DNA of 64,000 nucleotides from Pseudorasbora parva (GCF_024679245.1 NC_090187.1:19878995-19942994), one strand, 5' to 3'. Shown: positions 1-13,087, counted from the stretch's first letter. A program made the numbers and translations. The notes: generated from the sequence alone by a model not told the origin.

Positions 1-1223
1 GAAACAACAGAAAGTCATATGTCTGTAAAGAAGGTTCAAGTTCAAAGAGTCTTTGGCAAAAATAAGTTCAAATGGTCATCCTTGAAGAAGTAATAAAACA
101 TCAGAAGGAATCTATTTATATGCATAGAAAGTTCAAGTTCATGAAATCTAGGGTCGTTTTTTTGGGGGGGAGGGTCAAAAAATGTCTTCCTTGACCTACT
201 GATGAAACAACGGGTAGTCATAAAATCTGTGTAGAATGTTCAAGTTCAAAGACTAATTGGCCACAAATAGGTTCAAAAGGTCATCCCTGAACCACTGCAT
301 CAAAAGGAATCTATTTATATGTATAGAAAGTTCAAGTTCATGGGATCAAGGTTCAGAATCTTTTTTTTTTTTGTCAAAAATCTCATCCTTGATATACTGA
401 AGAAACAACAAAAAGTCATACGCATGAATAGAAGGTTCAAGTTCAAAGACTAATTGGCCGCAAATAGGTTGAAAAGGTCATCCCTGAACCACTGAATCAG
501 AAGCAATCTATTTATATGCATAGAAAGTTCATTGGATCCAGGAGCAGAATCTTTTTTTTTTTTTTTTTGTCAAAAATCTCATCCTTGACATACTGAAGAA
601 ACAACAGAAAGTCATACATCTGTAAAGAAGGTTCAAGTTCAAAGACTCTTTGGCCAAAAATAAGTTCAAAGGGTCATCCCTGAAGAGCTAATAAAACATG
701 AGAAGGAATCTATTTATATGTAAAGAAAAAGTTCAAGGTCATGGAACCTAGGGTCAGATTTTTGTTTTTTTGCCAAAAAATGTCTTCCTTGACCTACTGA
801 TGAAACACCCGGTAGTCATAAAGTCTGTGTAGAATGTTCAAGTTCAAGGACTAATTGGCCACAAATAGGTTCAAAAGGTCATCCTTGAACCACTGCATCA
901 AAAGGGAATCTATTTATATGTATAGAAAGTTCAAGATCATTGTATCCAGGGTCAGAATCTTTTTTTTGTCAAAAAATCTCATCCTTGATATACTGAAAAA
1001 ACAACAGAAAGTCATACATCTGTAAACAAGGTTCAAGTTCAAAGACTCTTTGGACAAAAATTAGTTCAAAGGGTCATCATTTAAGAAGTAATAAAACATT
1101 AGAAGGAATCTATTTATATGTATAGAAAGATCAACTTCATGGAATCTAGGGTCAGATTTTTGTTTGTTTTTTGCCAAAAAATGTCTTCCTTGACCTACTG
1201 ATTAAAAAACAGGTAATCATAAA

Positions 1224-4020
1224 GTCTGCGTGGAATGTTCAAGTTCAAAGACTATTTGGCCACAAATAGGTTCAATAGGTCATCTCTGAACCAATGCATC
1301 AGAAGGAATCTATTTATATGTATAGGAAGTTCAAGTTCATGGAATCTAGGGTCAGATTTTTGTTTGTTTTTTGTCAAAAAATGTCTTCCTTGACCTACTG
1401 ATGATACACCATGTAGTCATAAAGTCTGTATAGAATGTTAAAGCTCAAAGACTATTTGGCCACAAATAAGTTCAATAGGTCATCCTTTAACCACTGCATC
1501 AAAAGGAATCTATTCATATGTATAGAAAGTTCAAGTTCATGGGATCAAGGTACAGAATCTTTTTTTTTTTTTTTTGTCAAAAATCTCATCCTTGAAATAC
1601 TGAAGAAACAACAGAAAGTCATACGTCTGAAAAGAAGGTTCAAGTTTAAAGACTAATTGGCCTCGAATAAGTTCAAAAGGTCATCCCTGAACCAATGCAT
1701 CAGAAGCAATCTATTTATATGCATAGAAAGTTCAAGTTCATGGGATCCAGGGGCAGAATCTTTTTTATTTTGTTGTTGTCAAAAATCTCATCCTTGATAT
1801 ACTGAAGAAACAACAGAAAGTCATGCGTCTGTAAAGAAGGTTCAAGCTCAAAGACTCTTTGGCCAAAAATAAGTTCAAATGGTCATCCTTGAAGAAGTAA
1901 TAAAACATCACAAGGAATCTATTTATATGCATAGAAAGTTCAAGTTCATGGAATCTAGGGTCATTTTTTTTGGGGGGGGGGGGGGGGGTCAAAAAATGTC
2001 TTCCTTGACCTACTGATGAAACAACAGGTCATAAAGTCTGCGTGGAATGTTCAAGTTCAAAGACTATTTGGCCACAAATAGGTTCAATAGGTCATCTCTG
2101 AACCAATGCATCAGAAGGAATCTATTTATATGTATAGGAAGTTCAAGTTCATGGAATCTAGGGTCAGATTTTTGTTCGTTTTTTGTCAAAAAATGTCTTC
2201 CTTGACCTACTGATGATACACCATGTAGTCATAAAGTCTGTATAGAATGTTAAAGCTCAAAGACTATTTGGCCACAAATAAGTTCAATAGGTCATCCTTT
2301 AACCACTGCATCAAAAGGAATCTATTCATATGTATAGAAAGTTCAAGTTCATGGGATCAAGGTACAGAATCTTTTTTTTTTTTTTTTGTCAAAAATCTCA
2401 TCCTTGAAATACTGAAGAAACAACAGAAAGTCATACGTCTGAAAAGAAGGTTCAAGTTTAAAGACTAATTGGCCTCGAATAAGTTCAAAAGGTCATCCCT
2501 GAACCAATGCATCAGAAGCAATCTATTTATATGCATAGAAAGTTCAAGTTCATGGGATCCAGGGGCAGAATCTTTTTTATTTTGTTGTTGTCAAAAATCT
2601 CATCCTTGATATACTGAAGAAACAACAGAAAGTCATGCGTCTGTAAAGAAGGTTCAAGCTCAAAGACTCTTTGGCCAAAAATAAGTTCAAATGGTCATCC
2701 TTGAAGAAGTAATAAAACATCACAAGGAATCTATTTATATGCATAGAAAGTTCAAGTTCATGGAATCTAGGGTCATTTTTTTTTGGGGGGGGGGGGGGTC
2801 AAAAAATGTCTTCCTTGACCTACTGATGAAACAACAGGTCATAAAGTCTATGTAGAATGTTCAAGTTCAAAGACTAATTGGCCACAAATAGTTTCAAAAG
2901 GTCATCCCTGAACAACTGCATCAGAAGCAATCTATTTATATGCATAGAAAGTTCAAGTTCATGGGATCCAGGGGCAGAATCTTTTTTTTATGTCAAAAAT
3001 CTCATCCTTGATATACTGAAGAAACAACAGAAAGTCATACGTCTGTAAAGAAGGTTCAAGTTCAAAGACTCTTTGGCAAAAATAAGTTCAAAGGGTCATC
3101 CTTGAAGACCTAATTAAACATTAGAAGGAATCTATTTATATGTACAGGAAGTTCAAGTTCCTGGAATCTAGGGTCATTTTTTGGGGGGGGGGGGGGGGGG
3201 GGGGGTCAAAAAATGTCTTCCTTGACCTACTGATGAAACAACAGGTCATAAAGTCTATGTAGAATGTTCAAGTTTAAAGACTAATTGGCCTCGAATAAGT
3301 TCAAAAGGTCATCCCTGAACCAATGCATCAGAAGCAATCTATTTATATGCATAGAAAGTTCAAGTTCATGGGATCCAGGGGCAGAATCTTTTTTTTTTGT
3401 TGTTGTCAAAAATCTCATCCTTGATATACTGAAGAAACAACAGAAAGTCATGCGTCTGTAAAGAAGGTTCAAGCTCAAAGACTCTTTGGCCAAAAATAAG
3501 TTCAAATGGTCATCCTTGAAGAAGTAATAAAACATCACAAGGAATCTATTTATATGCATAGAAAGTTCAAGTTCATGGAATCTAGGGTCATTTTTTTGGG
3601 GGGGGGGGGGGGTCAAAAAATGTCTTCCTTGACCTACTGATGAAACAACAGGTCATAAAGTCTATGTAGAATGTTCAAGTTCAAAGACTAATTGGCCACA
3701 AATAGTTTCAAAAGGTCATCCCTGAACAACTGCATCAGAAGCAATCTATTTATATGCATAGAAAGTTCAAGTTCATGGGATCCAGGGGCAGAATCTTTTT
3801 TTTATGTCAAAAATCTCATCCTTGATATACTGAAGAAACAACAGAAAGTCATACGTCTGTAAAGAAGGTTCAAGTTCAAAGACTCTTTGGCAAAAATAAG
3901 TTCAAAGGGTCATCCTTGAAGACCTAATTAAACATTAGAAGGAATCTATTTATATGTACAGGAAGTTCAAGTTCCTGGAATCTACGGTCAGAATTTTTTT
4001 TTTTTTTTTTTTGTCAAAAA
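1224..4020. repeat. Nested 812/814-bp tandem duplications of four satellite monomers
   Basis: The text from 1224 to 2035 recurs from 2036 to 2845, beginning GTCTGCGTGGAATG in both. A second repeat of about 814 bp overlaps it: the segment from 2846 recurs from 3660, beginning GTCTATGTAGAATG. Copies differ mainly in the length of the G- and T-tracts and by scattered substitutions. This is the pattern expected from unequal exchange between monomers in register. Confidence 0.85.
3183..3205 (+). other. Uninterrupted G-tract (23 G) replacing the satellite T-tract
   Basis: A run of 23 G lies where sister monomers carry a T-run before GTCAAAAAATGTCTTCC. Similar tracts lie at 1972-1988, near 2786, 3598 and 5746, and at 52242-52263. 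Interrupted forms lie near 4407 and 6541 and at 22692-22711 and 55880-55899. Exact length may be unreliable because homopolymers are error-prone in sequencing. Confidence 0.8.
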
Positions 4021-6651
4021 ATGTCTTCCTTGACCTACTGATGACACAACATGTAGTCATAAAGTCTGTATAGAATGTTCAAGCTCAAAGACTATTTGGC
4101 CACAAATAAGTTCAAAAGGTCATCCTTAAACCACTGCATCAAAAGGAATCTATTTATATGTATAGAAAGTTCAAGTACATGGGATCAAGGTTCAGAATCT
4201 TTTTTTTTTTTTTGTCAAAAATCTCATCCTTGATATACTGAAGAAACAACAGAAAGTCATGCGTCTGTAAAGAAGGTTCAAACTCGAAGACTCTTTTTGC
4301 CAAAAATAAGTTCAAACGGTCATCCTTGAAGAAGTAATAAAACATCAGAAGGAATCTATTTATATGCATAGAAAATTCAAGTTCATGGAATCTAGGTTCA
4401 TTTTTTGGGGGGATGGGGGGTGGGGGGGGTGTCAAAAAATGTCTTCATTGACCTACTGATGATACAACATGTAGTCATAAAGTCTGTATAGAATGTTCAA
4501 GCTCAAAGACTATTTGGCCACAAATAAGTTCAAAAGGTCATCCTTGAACCACTGCATCAAAAGGAATCTATTTATATGTATAGAAAGTTCAAGTTCATGG
4601 GATCAAGGTTCAGAATCTTTTTTTTTTTTTTGTCAAAAATCTCATCCTTGATATACTGAAGAAACAACAAAAAGTCATACGTCTGAAAAGAAGGTTCAAG
4701 TTCAAAGACTAATTGGCCACAAATAGGTTCAAAACGTCATCCCTGAACCACTGCATCAGACGCAATCTATTTATATGTATAGAAAGTTCAAGTTCATGGG
4801 ATCCAGGGGCAGAATCTTTTTGTTTTTGTTTTTGTCAAAAATCTCATCCTTGACATACTGAAGAAACAACAGAAAGTCATACATCTGTAAAGAAGGTTCA
4901 AGTTCAAAGACTCTTTGGCCAAAAATAAGTTCAAAGGGTCATCCCTGAAGAGGTAATAAAACATGAGAAGGAATCTATTTATATGTATAGAAAGTTCAAG
5001 GTCATGGAATATAGGGTCAGATTTTTGTTTTTTTGCCAAAAAAATGTCTTCCTTGACCTACTGATGAAACAACAGGTAGTAATAAAGTCTGTGCAGAATG
5101 TTCAAGTTCAAAGAATATTTGGCCACAAATAAGTTCAAAAGGTCATCCTTGAAGCACTGCATCAGAAGGAATCTATTTATATATATAGAAAGTTCCAGTT
5201 CATAGGATCAAGGTTCAGAATCTTTTTTTTTTGTCAAAAAAAATTAATCCTTGATCTACTGAAGAAAGAAAAGAATATCATAAGTCTGTAAAGAAGGTTC
5301 AAGTTCAAAGACTCTGGCCAAAAAAAAGTTCAAAGGGTCATCCTTGAAGAACTAATAAAACATCAGAAGGAATCTATTTATATGTACAGGAAGTTCAAGT
5401 TCATGGAATCTCTGGTCAGAATTCTTTTTTTTTTTTTTTTGTCAAAAAATGTCTTCCTTGACCTATTGATGATACAACTGCATCAAAAGGAATCTATTTA
5501 TATGTATAGAAAGTTCAAGTACATGGGATCAAGGTTCAGAATCTTTATTTTTTGTCAAAAATCTCATCCTTGATATATTGAAGAAACAACAGAAAGTCAT
5601 ACGTCTGTAAAGAAGATTTAAACTCAAAGACTCTTTGGCCAAAAATAAGTTCAAACGGTCATCCTTGAAGAAGTAATAAAACATCATAAGGAATCTATTT
5701 ATATGCATAGAAAGTTCAAGTTCATGGAATCTAGGGTCATTTTTGGGGGGGGGGGGGGGGGTCAAAAAATGTCTTCCTTGAGATGAAACAACAGGTCATA
5801 AAGTCTGTGTAGAATGTTCAAGTTCAAAGACTAATTGGCCACAAATAGGTTCAAAAGGTCATCCCTGAACAACTGCATCAGAAGCAATCTATTTATATGC
5901 ATAGAAAGTTCAAGTACATCAAGGTTCAGAATAATTTTTTTTTGTGTCAAAAATCTCATCCTTGATATACTGAAGAAACAACAGAAAGTCATACGTCTGT
6001 AAAGAAGGTTCAAGTTCAAAAACTCTTTGGCCAAAAATAAATTCAAAGGGTCATCCTTGAAGAAAAAATAAAACATCAGAAGGAATCTATATGTATAGAA
6101 AGTTCAAGTTCAAGGAATCTAGGGGCATATTTTTTATTTTTTTGTCAAAAAATGTCTTCCTTGACCTACAGATGAAACAACGGGTACTCATAAAGTCTGT
6201 GTAGTATGTTCAAGTTCAAAGACTAATTGGCCACAAATAGGTTCAAAATGTCATCCCTGAACCACTGCATCAGAAGCAATCTATTTATATGCATAGAAAG
6301 TTCAAGTTCATGGGATCCAGGGGCAGAATCTTTTTTTTTTTTTTTTTTTTGTCAAAAATCTCATCCTTGATATACTAACGAAACAACAGAAAGTCATGCG
6401 TCTATAAAGAAGGTTCAAGCTCAAAGACTCTTTGGCCAAAAATAAGTTCAAAGGGTCTTCCTTGAAGAAGTAATAAAACATCAGAAGGAATATATTTATA
6501 TGCATAGAAAGTTCAAGTTCATGAATCTAGGGTCATTTTTGGGGGGTTGGGGTGGGGGGTGTCAAAAAATGTCTTCCTTGACCTACTGATGAAACAACAG
6601 GTAGTCATAAAGTCTGTGTAGAATGTTCAAGTTCATGGGATCCAGGGGCAG

Positions 6652-7035
6652 AAAAAAATGTTCAAAAAATCCTTTTTGAACTTCTGATAAGACTTCAGAA
6701 AATCTATACATATGAATTTAAATTTAATTTAAACTCTTTGCCCAAAAATATATTCAAAAACTCATACTTGAAGTAAAGATGAAACAGCTAATAAAAGGAA
6801 TCTATTAGTATGCATAGAAAATTCTACTTCAAAGTTTGAAGAAAGAAAAATCTGTATTAAAAAAATATTTGAACTTTCGATAAAACATCAGAATGTATCT
6901 TTCCGTATATTTTTTTTTTCGTGAAAAAGTCAATTTGATCTTCTGGTTTATATCAGAAAGTCTTTAAGTCTATATTTACATATACATTTCAAACACTTGT
7001 TGTCCAAAGATAAATTCAACAGATCTTCCTTGAAT
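6652..7035. repeat. Decayed satellite monomers at the array edge
   Basis: The text drifts from the satellite consensus but still aligns with it in order. Examples are CTCTTTGCCCAAAAATATATTC for the A-type core, AGCTAATAAAAGGAATCTATTAGTATGCATAG for the following segment, and CTTCCTTGAATAACTGATGAAACATCAG for the end. Degenerate monomers at the border of a homogeneous array are usual for satellites, because edges escape homogenisation. The same decayed block is at 58318-58720. Confidence 0.75.
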
Positions 7036-7105
7036 AACTGATGAAACATCAGTATGAATCTTTTAATATAGATTCATACTGATATTTATACTGATATCAT
7101 CAGTT
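7036..7105. repeat. Imperfect inverted repeat (hairpin), copy 1
   Basis: The left arm begins AACTGATGAAACATCAG and continues TATGAATC. After the loop TTTTAATATA the right arm begins GATTCATACTGAT. Relative to the copy at 58721-58780, this right arm carries a small internal insertion (TATACTGAT-like), so the copy here is the less perfect one. It may derive from two inverted fragments of satellite text (CTGATGAAACA). Confidence 0.8.
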
Positions 7106-7146
7106 GAGAGACAGTGAAAAATTCTGAGAGATAGAAGAGATAGTGC

Positions 7147-7166
7147 ATTTGCATTTGCATTTGCAT
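7147..7166 (-). promoter_or_regulatory. Three overlapping octamer motifs (ATTTGCAT)
   Basis: ATTTGCAT occurs at 7147, 7153 and 7159, overlapping by two bases. It is the complement of ATGCAAAT, the octamer bound by POU factors. It lies just before the 5S-like relic. Binding is a motif-level suggestion only. The run could equally be a small TTTGCA microsatellite. Confidence 0.35.
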
Positions 7167-7170
7167 TATA

Positions 7171-7252
7171 GATAATCGAGCTCATTGATTCCATGAAGTT
7201 CAGCAGGGTCTCAGGGACTCCTGCTTAGTACTGGAAATGGAATGGAAAACCT
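7171..7252 (+). pseudogene. 5S rRNA-like relic (internal promoter region), copy 1
   Basis: The stretch aligns in order with the 3' half of vertebrate 5S rRNA. CTCATTGATTCCATGAAG matches the CTCGTCTGATCTCGGAAG region. TTCAGCAGGGTC matches the A box AGCAGGGTC. CTTAGTACTGGAAATGG followed by GAAAACC matches the C box GTTAGTACTTGGATGGGAGACC. Small insertions separate the blocks and the 5' half of 5S is not visible, so it is not a functional rRNA gene. It may be a remnant of a 5S-derived SINE (SINE3 type, known in zebrafish) or of a 5S-derived satellite. The alignment is by eye. Confidence 0.5.
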
Positions 7253-7371
7253 CAATTTATCATTTAACTAGATTAGTGCTAAAATCTAAACAGTACTACG
7301 TTCAAAAGCACTTATCTATTTAATGCAGCACGAGTTCTTGTACTGAAAACCCTCTAATCTCTTCAATGTAA
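7253..7371. other. Linker between 5S-like relic and TGCAA array, nothing recognised
   Basis: About 120 bp of AT-rich text with no repeat unit, gene or strong motif that I can support. It is shared with the second module at about 58926-59118, where a 104-bp insertion interrupts it. Confidence 0.6.
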
Positions 7372-8729
7372 AAAGAGTCAATGTAATGCAAACGCACTAA
7401 ACTCGTCATTGCACAGAGAATTATTATATGCAATGCAATGCACAAGTGCTAACCATCTTCAATGCACGAATTCTATGCAATGCTAAGCGCTAATATATTC
7501 ATTGCACCCTGAATTCTTATATGCAATGCAAAAGCGCTAATATCTTCAATGCATGACGAGTTTTGCATGACGATGCAAAATATCTTCAATGCACAACTCT
7601 CTAACAATGTAGTTATCTCTTTTAATGCACGGTAAGATATTGTATGCAATGCAATGCAAAATCTTTAATGCACAAGTTTTTTCGTATGCAATGCAAAAGC
7701 ACTAATCTTTTCATTGCACCCTGAATTCTCAAATGCAATGCAATGCAAAAGCACTAATCTTTCTGCACGAGTTCTTTATGCAATGCAATGCAATAAAAGC
7801 ACAATTTATTCAATGCACAAATAGTTTTTGTATGCATGCATGCAAAATCTTCAATGCACGAGTTTTTCGTTATGCAATGCAATCCAATGCATAAGCACTT
7901 ATCTTTTTAATGCACTTTATGCAATGCAATGCAAAATCAGTTATTTCTTCAATGCGCAACAGTGAACTGCAGTTGCATTGCAGTTCTTATATGCAATGCA
8001 AAAGCGCTAATATCTTCAATGCACAACAAGTTTTTTGTATTACAAATGCAATGCAAAAGCACTAATCTCCTCAGTGCACGTTTTTTCGTATGCAATGCCA
8101 TACGAAAGCGCTATCTTCAATGCATGACGAGTTCAATGCAATGCAAAAGCATTAATCTCCCAGTGCAATGCAAAAGAGCTATCTTCAATGCACAACGATT
8201 TATTTTATGCAATGCAATGCAAAAGCACTATCTTTTCAATGCACAGCATTTTTTTTGTATAGAATGCAATGCAAAAGCACTAATCTTCTCAGTGCACGTT
8301 TTTTCCTATGCAATGCCATACGAAAGCGCTATCTTCAATGCATGACGAGTTCAAAGCAATGCAAAAGCATTAATCTCCCCAGTGCAATGCAAAAGCGCTA
8401 TCTTCAATGCACAACGATTTATTTTATGCAATGCAATGCAAAAGCACTATCTTTTCAATGCACAGCAAGTTTTTTTATATACAATGCAATGCAAAAGCAC
8501 TAATCTCCTCAGTGCACAAGTTTTTCGTATGCAATGCAATACGAAAGCGGTATCTTCAATTCACAACGAGTTATTTTATGCAATGCATTGCTAAAAGCAC
8601 TATCTCTTCAATGCACAGCAAGTTTTTTGTATGCAATGCAATGCAAAAGCGCTAATATCTTCAATGCACAACGATTTATTTTATGCAATGCAATGCAAAA
8701 GCACTATCTTTTCAATGCACAGCAAGTTT

Positions 8730-11700
8730 TTTTGTATACAATGCGATGCAAAAGCACTAATCTCCTCATGCACAAGTTTTTTCGTATGCATTGCAATGCA
8801 AAAGCGCTAATGTCTTCAATGCATGACGAGTTCAATGCAATGCAAAAGCACGAATCTCTCCATTGCACAAGTTTTTTCGTATGCAATGCAATACGAAAGC
8901 GCTATCTTCAATGCACAACAAGTTATTTTATGCAATGCAATGCAAAAGCACTATCTCGTCAATGCACAGCAAGTTTTTTTTTGTATGCAATCCAATGCCA
9001 AAGCTCTAATCTCCTCAGTGCACAAGTTTTTTCGTATGCAATGCAAAAGCAAAAGTGCTAATATCTACAATGCATGATGAGTTCAATGCAATGCAAAAGC
9101 ATTAATTTCCCCAATGCAATGCAAAAGCGCTATCTTCAATGCACAACGATTTATTTTATGCAATACAATGCAAAAGCACTATCTTTTCAATGCATAGCAA
9201 GTTTTTTGGATACAATGCAATGCAAAAGAACTAATCTCTCCATTACACAAGTTTTTTCGTATGCAATGCAAAACGAAAGCGCTATCTTCAATGCAAAACG
9301 AGTTATTTTATGCAATGCAATGCAAAGTACTATCTTTTCAATGCACAGCATTTTTTTGTATAGAATGCAATGCAAAAGCACTATTCTCCTAAGTGCACAA
9401 GTTTTTTCTTATGCAATGCCATCGAACGCGCTATCTTCAATGCATGACGAGTTCAATGCAATGCAAAAGCATTAATCTCCCCAGTGCAATGTAAAAGCGC
9501 TATCTTCAATGCACAACGATTTATTTTATGCAATGCAATGAAAAGCACTATCTTTTCAATGCACATTACGTTTTTTGTATACAATGCAATGCAAAAGCAC
9601 TAATCTCCTCAGTGCACAAGTTTTTTCGTATGCATTGCAATGCAAAAGCGCTAATGTCTTCAATGCATGACGAGTTCAATGCAATGCAAAAGCACGAATC
9701 TCTCCATTGCACAAGTTTTTTCGTATGCAATAAAATACGTAAGCGCTATCTTCCAATGCACAACAAGTTATTTTATGCAATGCAATGCAAAAGCAATATC
9801 TCTTCAATGCACAGCAAGTTTTTTTGTATACAATGCAATGCAAAAGCACTAATCTCCTCATGCACAAGTTTTTTCGTATGCATTGCAATGCAAAAGCGTT
9901 AATGTCTTCAATGCATGACGAGTTCAATGCAACGCAAAAGCACGAATCTCTCCATTGCACAAGTTTTTTCGTATGCAATGCAAAACGTGAGCGCTTTCTT
10001 CCAATACACAACAAGTTATTTTATGCAATGCAATGCAAAAGCACGATCTCTTCAATGCACAGCAAGTTTTTTTTGTATGCAATCCAATGCCAAAGCTCTA
10101 ATCTCCTCAGTGCACAAGTTTTTTCGTATGCAATGCAAAAGCAAAAGTGCTAATATCTACAATGCATGATGAGTTCAATGCAATGCAAATGTATTAATTT
10201 CCCCAATGCAATGCAAAAGCGCTATCTTCAATGCACAACGATTTATTTTATGCAATACAATGCAAAAGCACTATCTTTTCAATGCATAGCAAGTTTTTTG
10301 GATACAATGCAATGCAAAAGCACTAATCTCTCCATTACACAAGTTTTTTCGTATGCAATGCAAAACGAAAGCGCAATCTTCAATGCACAACGAGTTATTT
10401 TATGCAATGCAATGCAAAGTACTATCTTTTCAATGCACAGCATTTTTTTGTATAGAATGCAATGCAAAAGCACTATTCTCCTAAGTGCACAAGTTTTTTC
10501 TTATGCAATGCCATCGAACGCGCATCTTCAATGCATGACGAGTTCAATGCAATGCAAAAGCATTAATCTCCCCAGTGCAATGTAAAACGCTATCTTCAAT
10601 GCACAACGATTTATTTTATGCAATGCAATGAAAAGCACTATCTTTTCAATGCACATTATGTTTTTTGTATACAATGCAATGCAAAAGCACTAATCTCCTC
10701 AGTGCACAAGTTTTTTCGTATGCATTGCAATGCAAAAGCGCTAATGTCTTCAATGCATGACGAGTTCAATGCAATGCAAAAGCACGAATCTCTCCATTGC
10801 ACAAGTTTTTTCGTATGCAATACAATACGTAAGCGCTATCTTCCAATGCACAACAAGTTATTTTATGCAATGCAATGCAATGCAAAAGCAATATCTCTTC
10901 AATGCACAGCAAGTTTTTTTGTATACAATGCAATGCAAAAGCACTAATCTCCTCATGCACAAGTTTTTTCGTATGCATTGCAATGCAAAAGCGTTAATGT
11001 CTTCAATGCATGACGAGTTCAATGCAACGCAAAAGCACGAATCTCTCCATTGCACAAGTTTTTTCGTATGCAATGCAAAACGTGAGCGCTTTCTTCCAAT
11101 GCACAACAAGTTATTTTATGCAATGCAATGCAAAAGCACGATCTCTTCAATGCACAGCAAGTTTTTTTTGTATGCAATCCAATGCCAAAGCTCTAATCTC
11201 CTCAGTGCACAAGTTTTTTCGTATGCAATGCAAAAGCAAAAGTGCTAATATCTACAATGCATGATGAGTTCAATGCAATGCAAAAGTATTAATTTCCCCA
11301 ATGCAATGCAAAAGCGCTATCTTCAATGCACAACGATTTATTTTATGCAATACAATGCAAAAGCACTATCTTTTCAATGCATAGCAAGTTTTTTGGATAC
11401 AATGCAATGCAAAAGCACTAATCTCTCCATTACACAAGTTTTTTCGTATGCAATGCAAAACGAAAGCGCAATCTTCAATGCACAACGAGTTATTTTATGC
11501 AATGCAATGCAAAGTACTATCTTTTCAATGCACAGCATTTTTTTGTATTGAATGCAATGCAAAAGCACTATTCTCCTAAGTGCACAAGTTTTTTCTTATG
11601 CAATGCCATCGAACGCGCTATCTTCAATGCATGACGAGTTCAATGCAATGCAAAAGCATTAATCTCCCCAGTGCAATGTAAAAGCGCTATCTTCAATGCA

Positions 11701-11960
11701 CAACGATTTATTTTATGCAATGCAATGAAAAGCACTATCTTTTCAATGCACATTATGTTTTTTGTATACAATGCAATGCAAAAGCACTAATCTCCTCAGT
11801 GCACAAGTTTTTTCGTATGCATTGCAATGCAAAAGCGCTAATGTCTTCAATGCATGACGAGTTCAATGCAATGCAAAAGCACGAATCTCTCCATTGCACA
11901 AGTTTTTTCGTATGCAATACAATACGTAAGCGCTATCTTCCAATGCACAACAAGTTATTT
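8730..11960. repeat. Higher-order repeat of ~1.09 kb within TGCAA array 1
   Basis: A block beginning at GATGAGTTCAATGCAATGC starts at about 9074, 10166 and 11261, giving periods of 1092 and 1095 bp. About 20 units are therefore amplified as one block. The text from about 8730 to 9073 matches the end of the block, and the last copy stops near 11960. Copies differ by isolated substitutions. This block is absent as a tandem repeat from the second array, which explains most of the length difference. Confidence 0.88.
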
Positions 11961-12942
11961 TATGCAATGCAAAAGCACTATCTCTTCAATGCACAACAAG
12001 TTTTTTTGTATGCAATGCAATGCAAAAGCATAATCTCCTCAGTGCACAAGTTTTTTCGTATGCAAGGCAAAAGCGCTAATATCTTCAATGCACAACGATT
12101 TACATTATGTAATGCAATGCAATGCAAAAGCACTATCTTTTCAATAAACAGCAACTTGTTTGTATACAATGCAATGCAATGCAATGCAAAAGCACTATCT
12201 TTTCAATAAACAGCAACTTGTTTGTATACAATGCAATGCAAAAGCACTATTCTCTCCATTATTGCACAAGTCTTTTCGTATGCAATGCAATGCAAAAGCA
12301 CTATCTTTTCAATGCGCATTAAGATTTTTGTATACAATGCAATGCAAAAGCACTAATCTCCTCCGTGCACAAGTTTTTTCTTATGCATTGCAATGCAAAA
12401 GCACGAATCTCTCCATTGCACAAGTTTTTTCGTATGCAATGCAATCGAAAGCGCTATCTTCAATGCAGAACAAGTTATTTCAATGCACATTAAGATTTTT
12501 GTATACAATGCAATGCAAAAGCACTAATCTACTCCGTGCACAAGTTTTTTCGTATGCATTGCAATGCAAAAGCACGAATCTCTCCATTGCACAAGTTTTT
12601 TCGTATGCAATGCAATACGAAAGCGCTATCTTCAATGCAGAACAAGTTATTTAATGAAATGCAATGCAAAAGCCTATCTCTTCAATGCACAGCAGTTTTT
12701 TTTGTAAAGAATGCAACGCAAAAGCATTAATCTCCCAAGTGCACAAGTTTTTTCGTATGCATTGCAATGCAAAAGCACGAATCTCTCCATTGCACAAGTT
12801 TTTTCGTATGCAATGCAATACGAAAGCGCTATCTTCAATGCAGAACAAGTTATTTAATGAAATGCAATGCAAAAGCCTATCTCTTCAATGCACAGCAGGT
12901 TTTTTTGTAAAGAATGCAACGCAAAAGCATTAATCTCCCAAG

Positions 12943-12999
12943 TGCACAAGTTTTTTCGTATGCAATGCAATTTGCATTGCATACAAAAAAACTTGTGCA
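12943..12999. repeat. Foldback at the right end of TGCAA array 1
   Basis: TGCACAAGTTTTTTCGTATG followed by CAATGCAA is directly followed, after a single T, by its reverse complement. The arms are 28 bp with one mismatch. One satellite unit has thus been joined head to head to an inverted unit. Confidence 0.9.
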
Positions 13000-13004
13000 A
13001 TGAG

Positions 13005-13087
13005 TAGGTTAGGGATTCTGAATGTGTGAATGTTTTAGACAGTTACAGTCGGGACTCACAGACTTCTTCTGATATTTCAGAAGAATA
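13005..13087. other. Short junction with small palindrome between TGCAA array 1 and ~200-bp satellite
   Basis: Unique-looking text shared with 61643-61717. It contains a 9-bp-stem hairpin at 13064-13085: TTCTTCTGA, loop TATT, TCAGAAGAA. No gene is seen. Confidence 0.65.

Larger units (their letters stand above)
1..6651. repeat. ~200-bp AT-rich satellite array, block 1
   Basis: Tandem monomers of about 200 bp can be followed by the recurring words GAAACAAC, GTTCAAGTTCAAAGAC, GAATCTATTTATATG and TTCATGG(G)ATC, at about 1, 203, 403, 597, 803 and 1002. Two types interleave. Type A has AAAGTCATACGTCTGTAAAG and TTGGCCAAAAATAAGTTC. Type B has GTAGTCATAAAGTCTG and GGCCACAAATAGGTTC. Each monomer contains a variable T-tract, replaced by a G-tract in some. 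Short open frames run through it in several phases, but they repeat with the monomer and have no domain. I do not recognise the family by name. Confidence 0.95.
7372..13004. repeat. TGCAA-based satellite (~50-bp unit), array 1
   Basis: The array is built from units of about 45-55 bp. Each carries ATGCAATGCAATGCAAAAGC, then CACTAATCTCC or GCTATCTTC, then AATGCACAAC or GTGCACAAG and a T-run. Successive ATGCAATGC starts near 8484, 8529, 8578, 8631 and 8682 show the spacing. Long frames full of M, Q, C, N and A are a consequence of the TGCAA repeat and occur on both strands, so I call no protein. Early units (7.4-8.0 kb) are more divergent than later ones. The array is 5.6 kb here against 2.5 kb at 59.1-61.6 kb. 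Confidence 0.93.

Noticed and set aside
3183..3205. Telomere-like G-rich repeat
   Set aside because: The tracts are plain G-runs without TTAGGG units and lie at a fixed position within satellite monomers.
7171..7252. Functional 5S rRNA gene
   Set aside because: The 5' half is not recognisable, there are insertions between A- and C-box-like parts, and there is no proper T-run terminator at the expected place.
7929..12933. Many open frames of 60-175 codons rich in Met, Gln, Cys, Asn, Ala on both strands
   Set aside because: They are forced by the TGCAA repeat, occur in several phases and both strands at once, have no domain, and break wherever the unit length changes.
7372..13004. CRISPR-like array
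   Set aside because: Repeats are adjacent, variable in length and without unique spacers. No cas genes are present and the context is a eukaryotic satellite.
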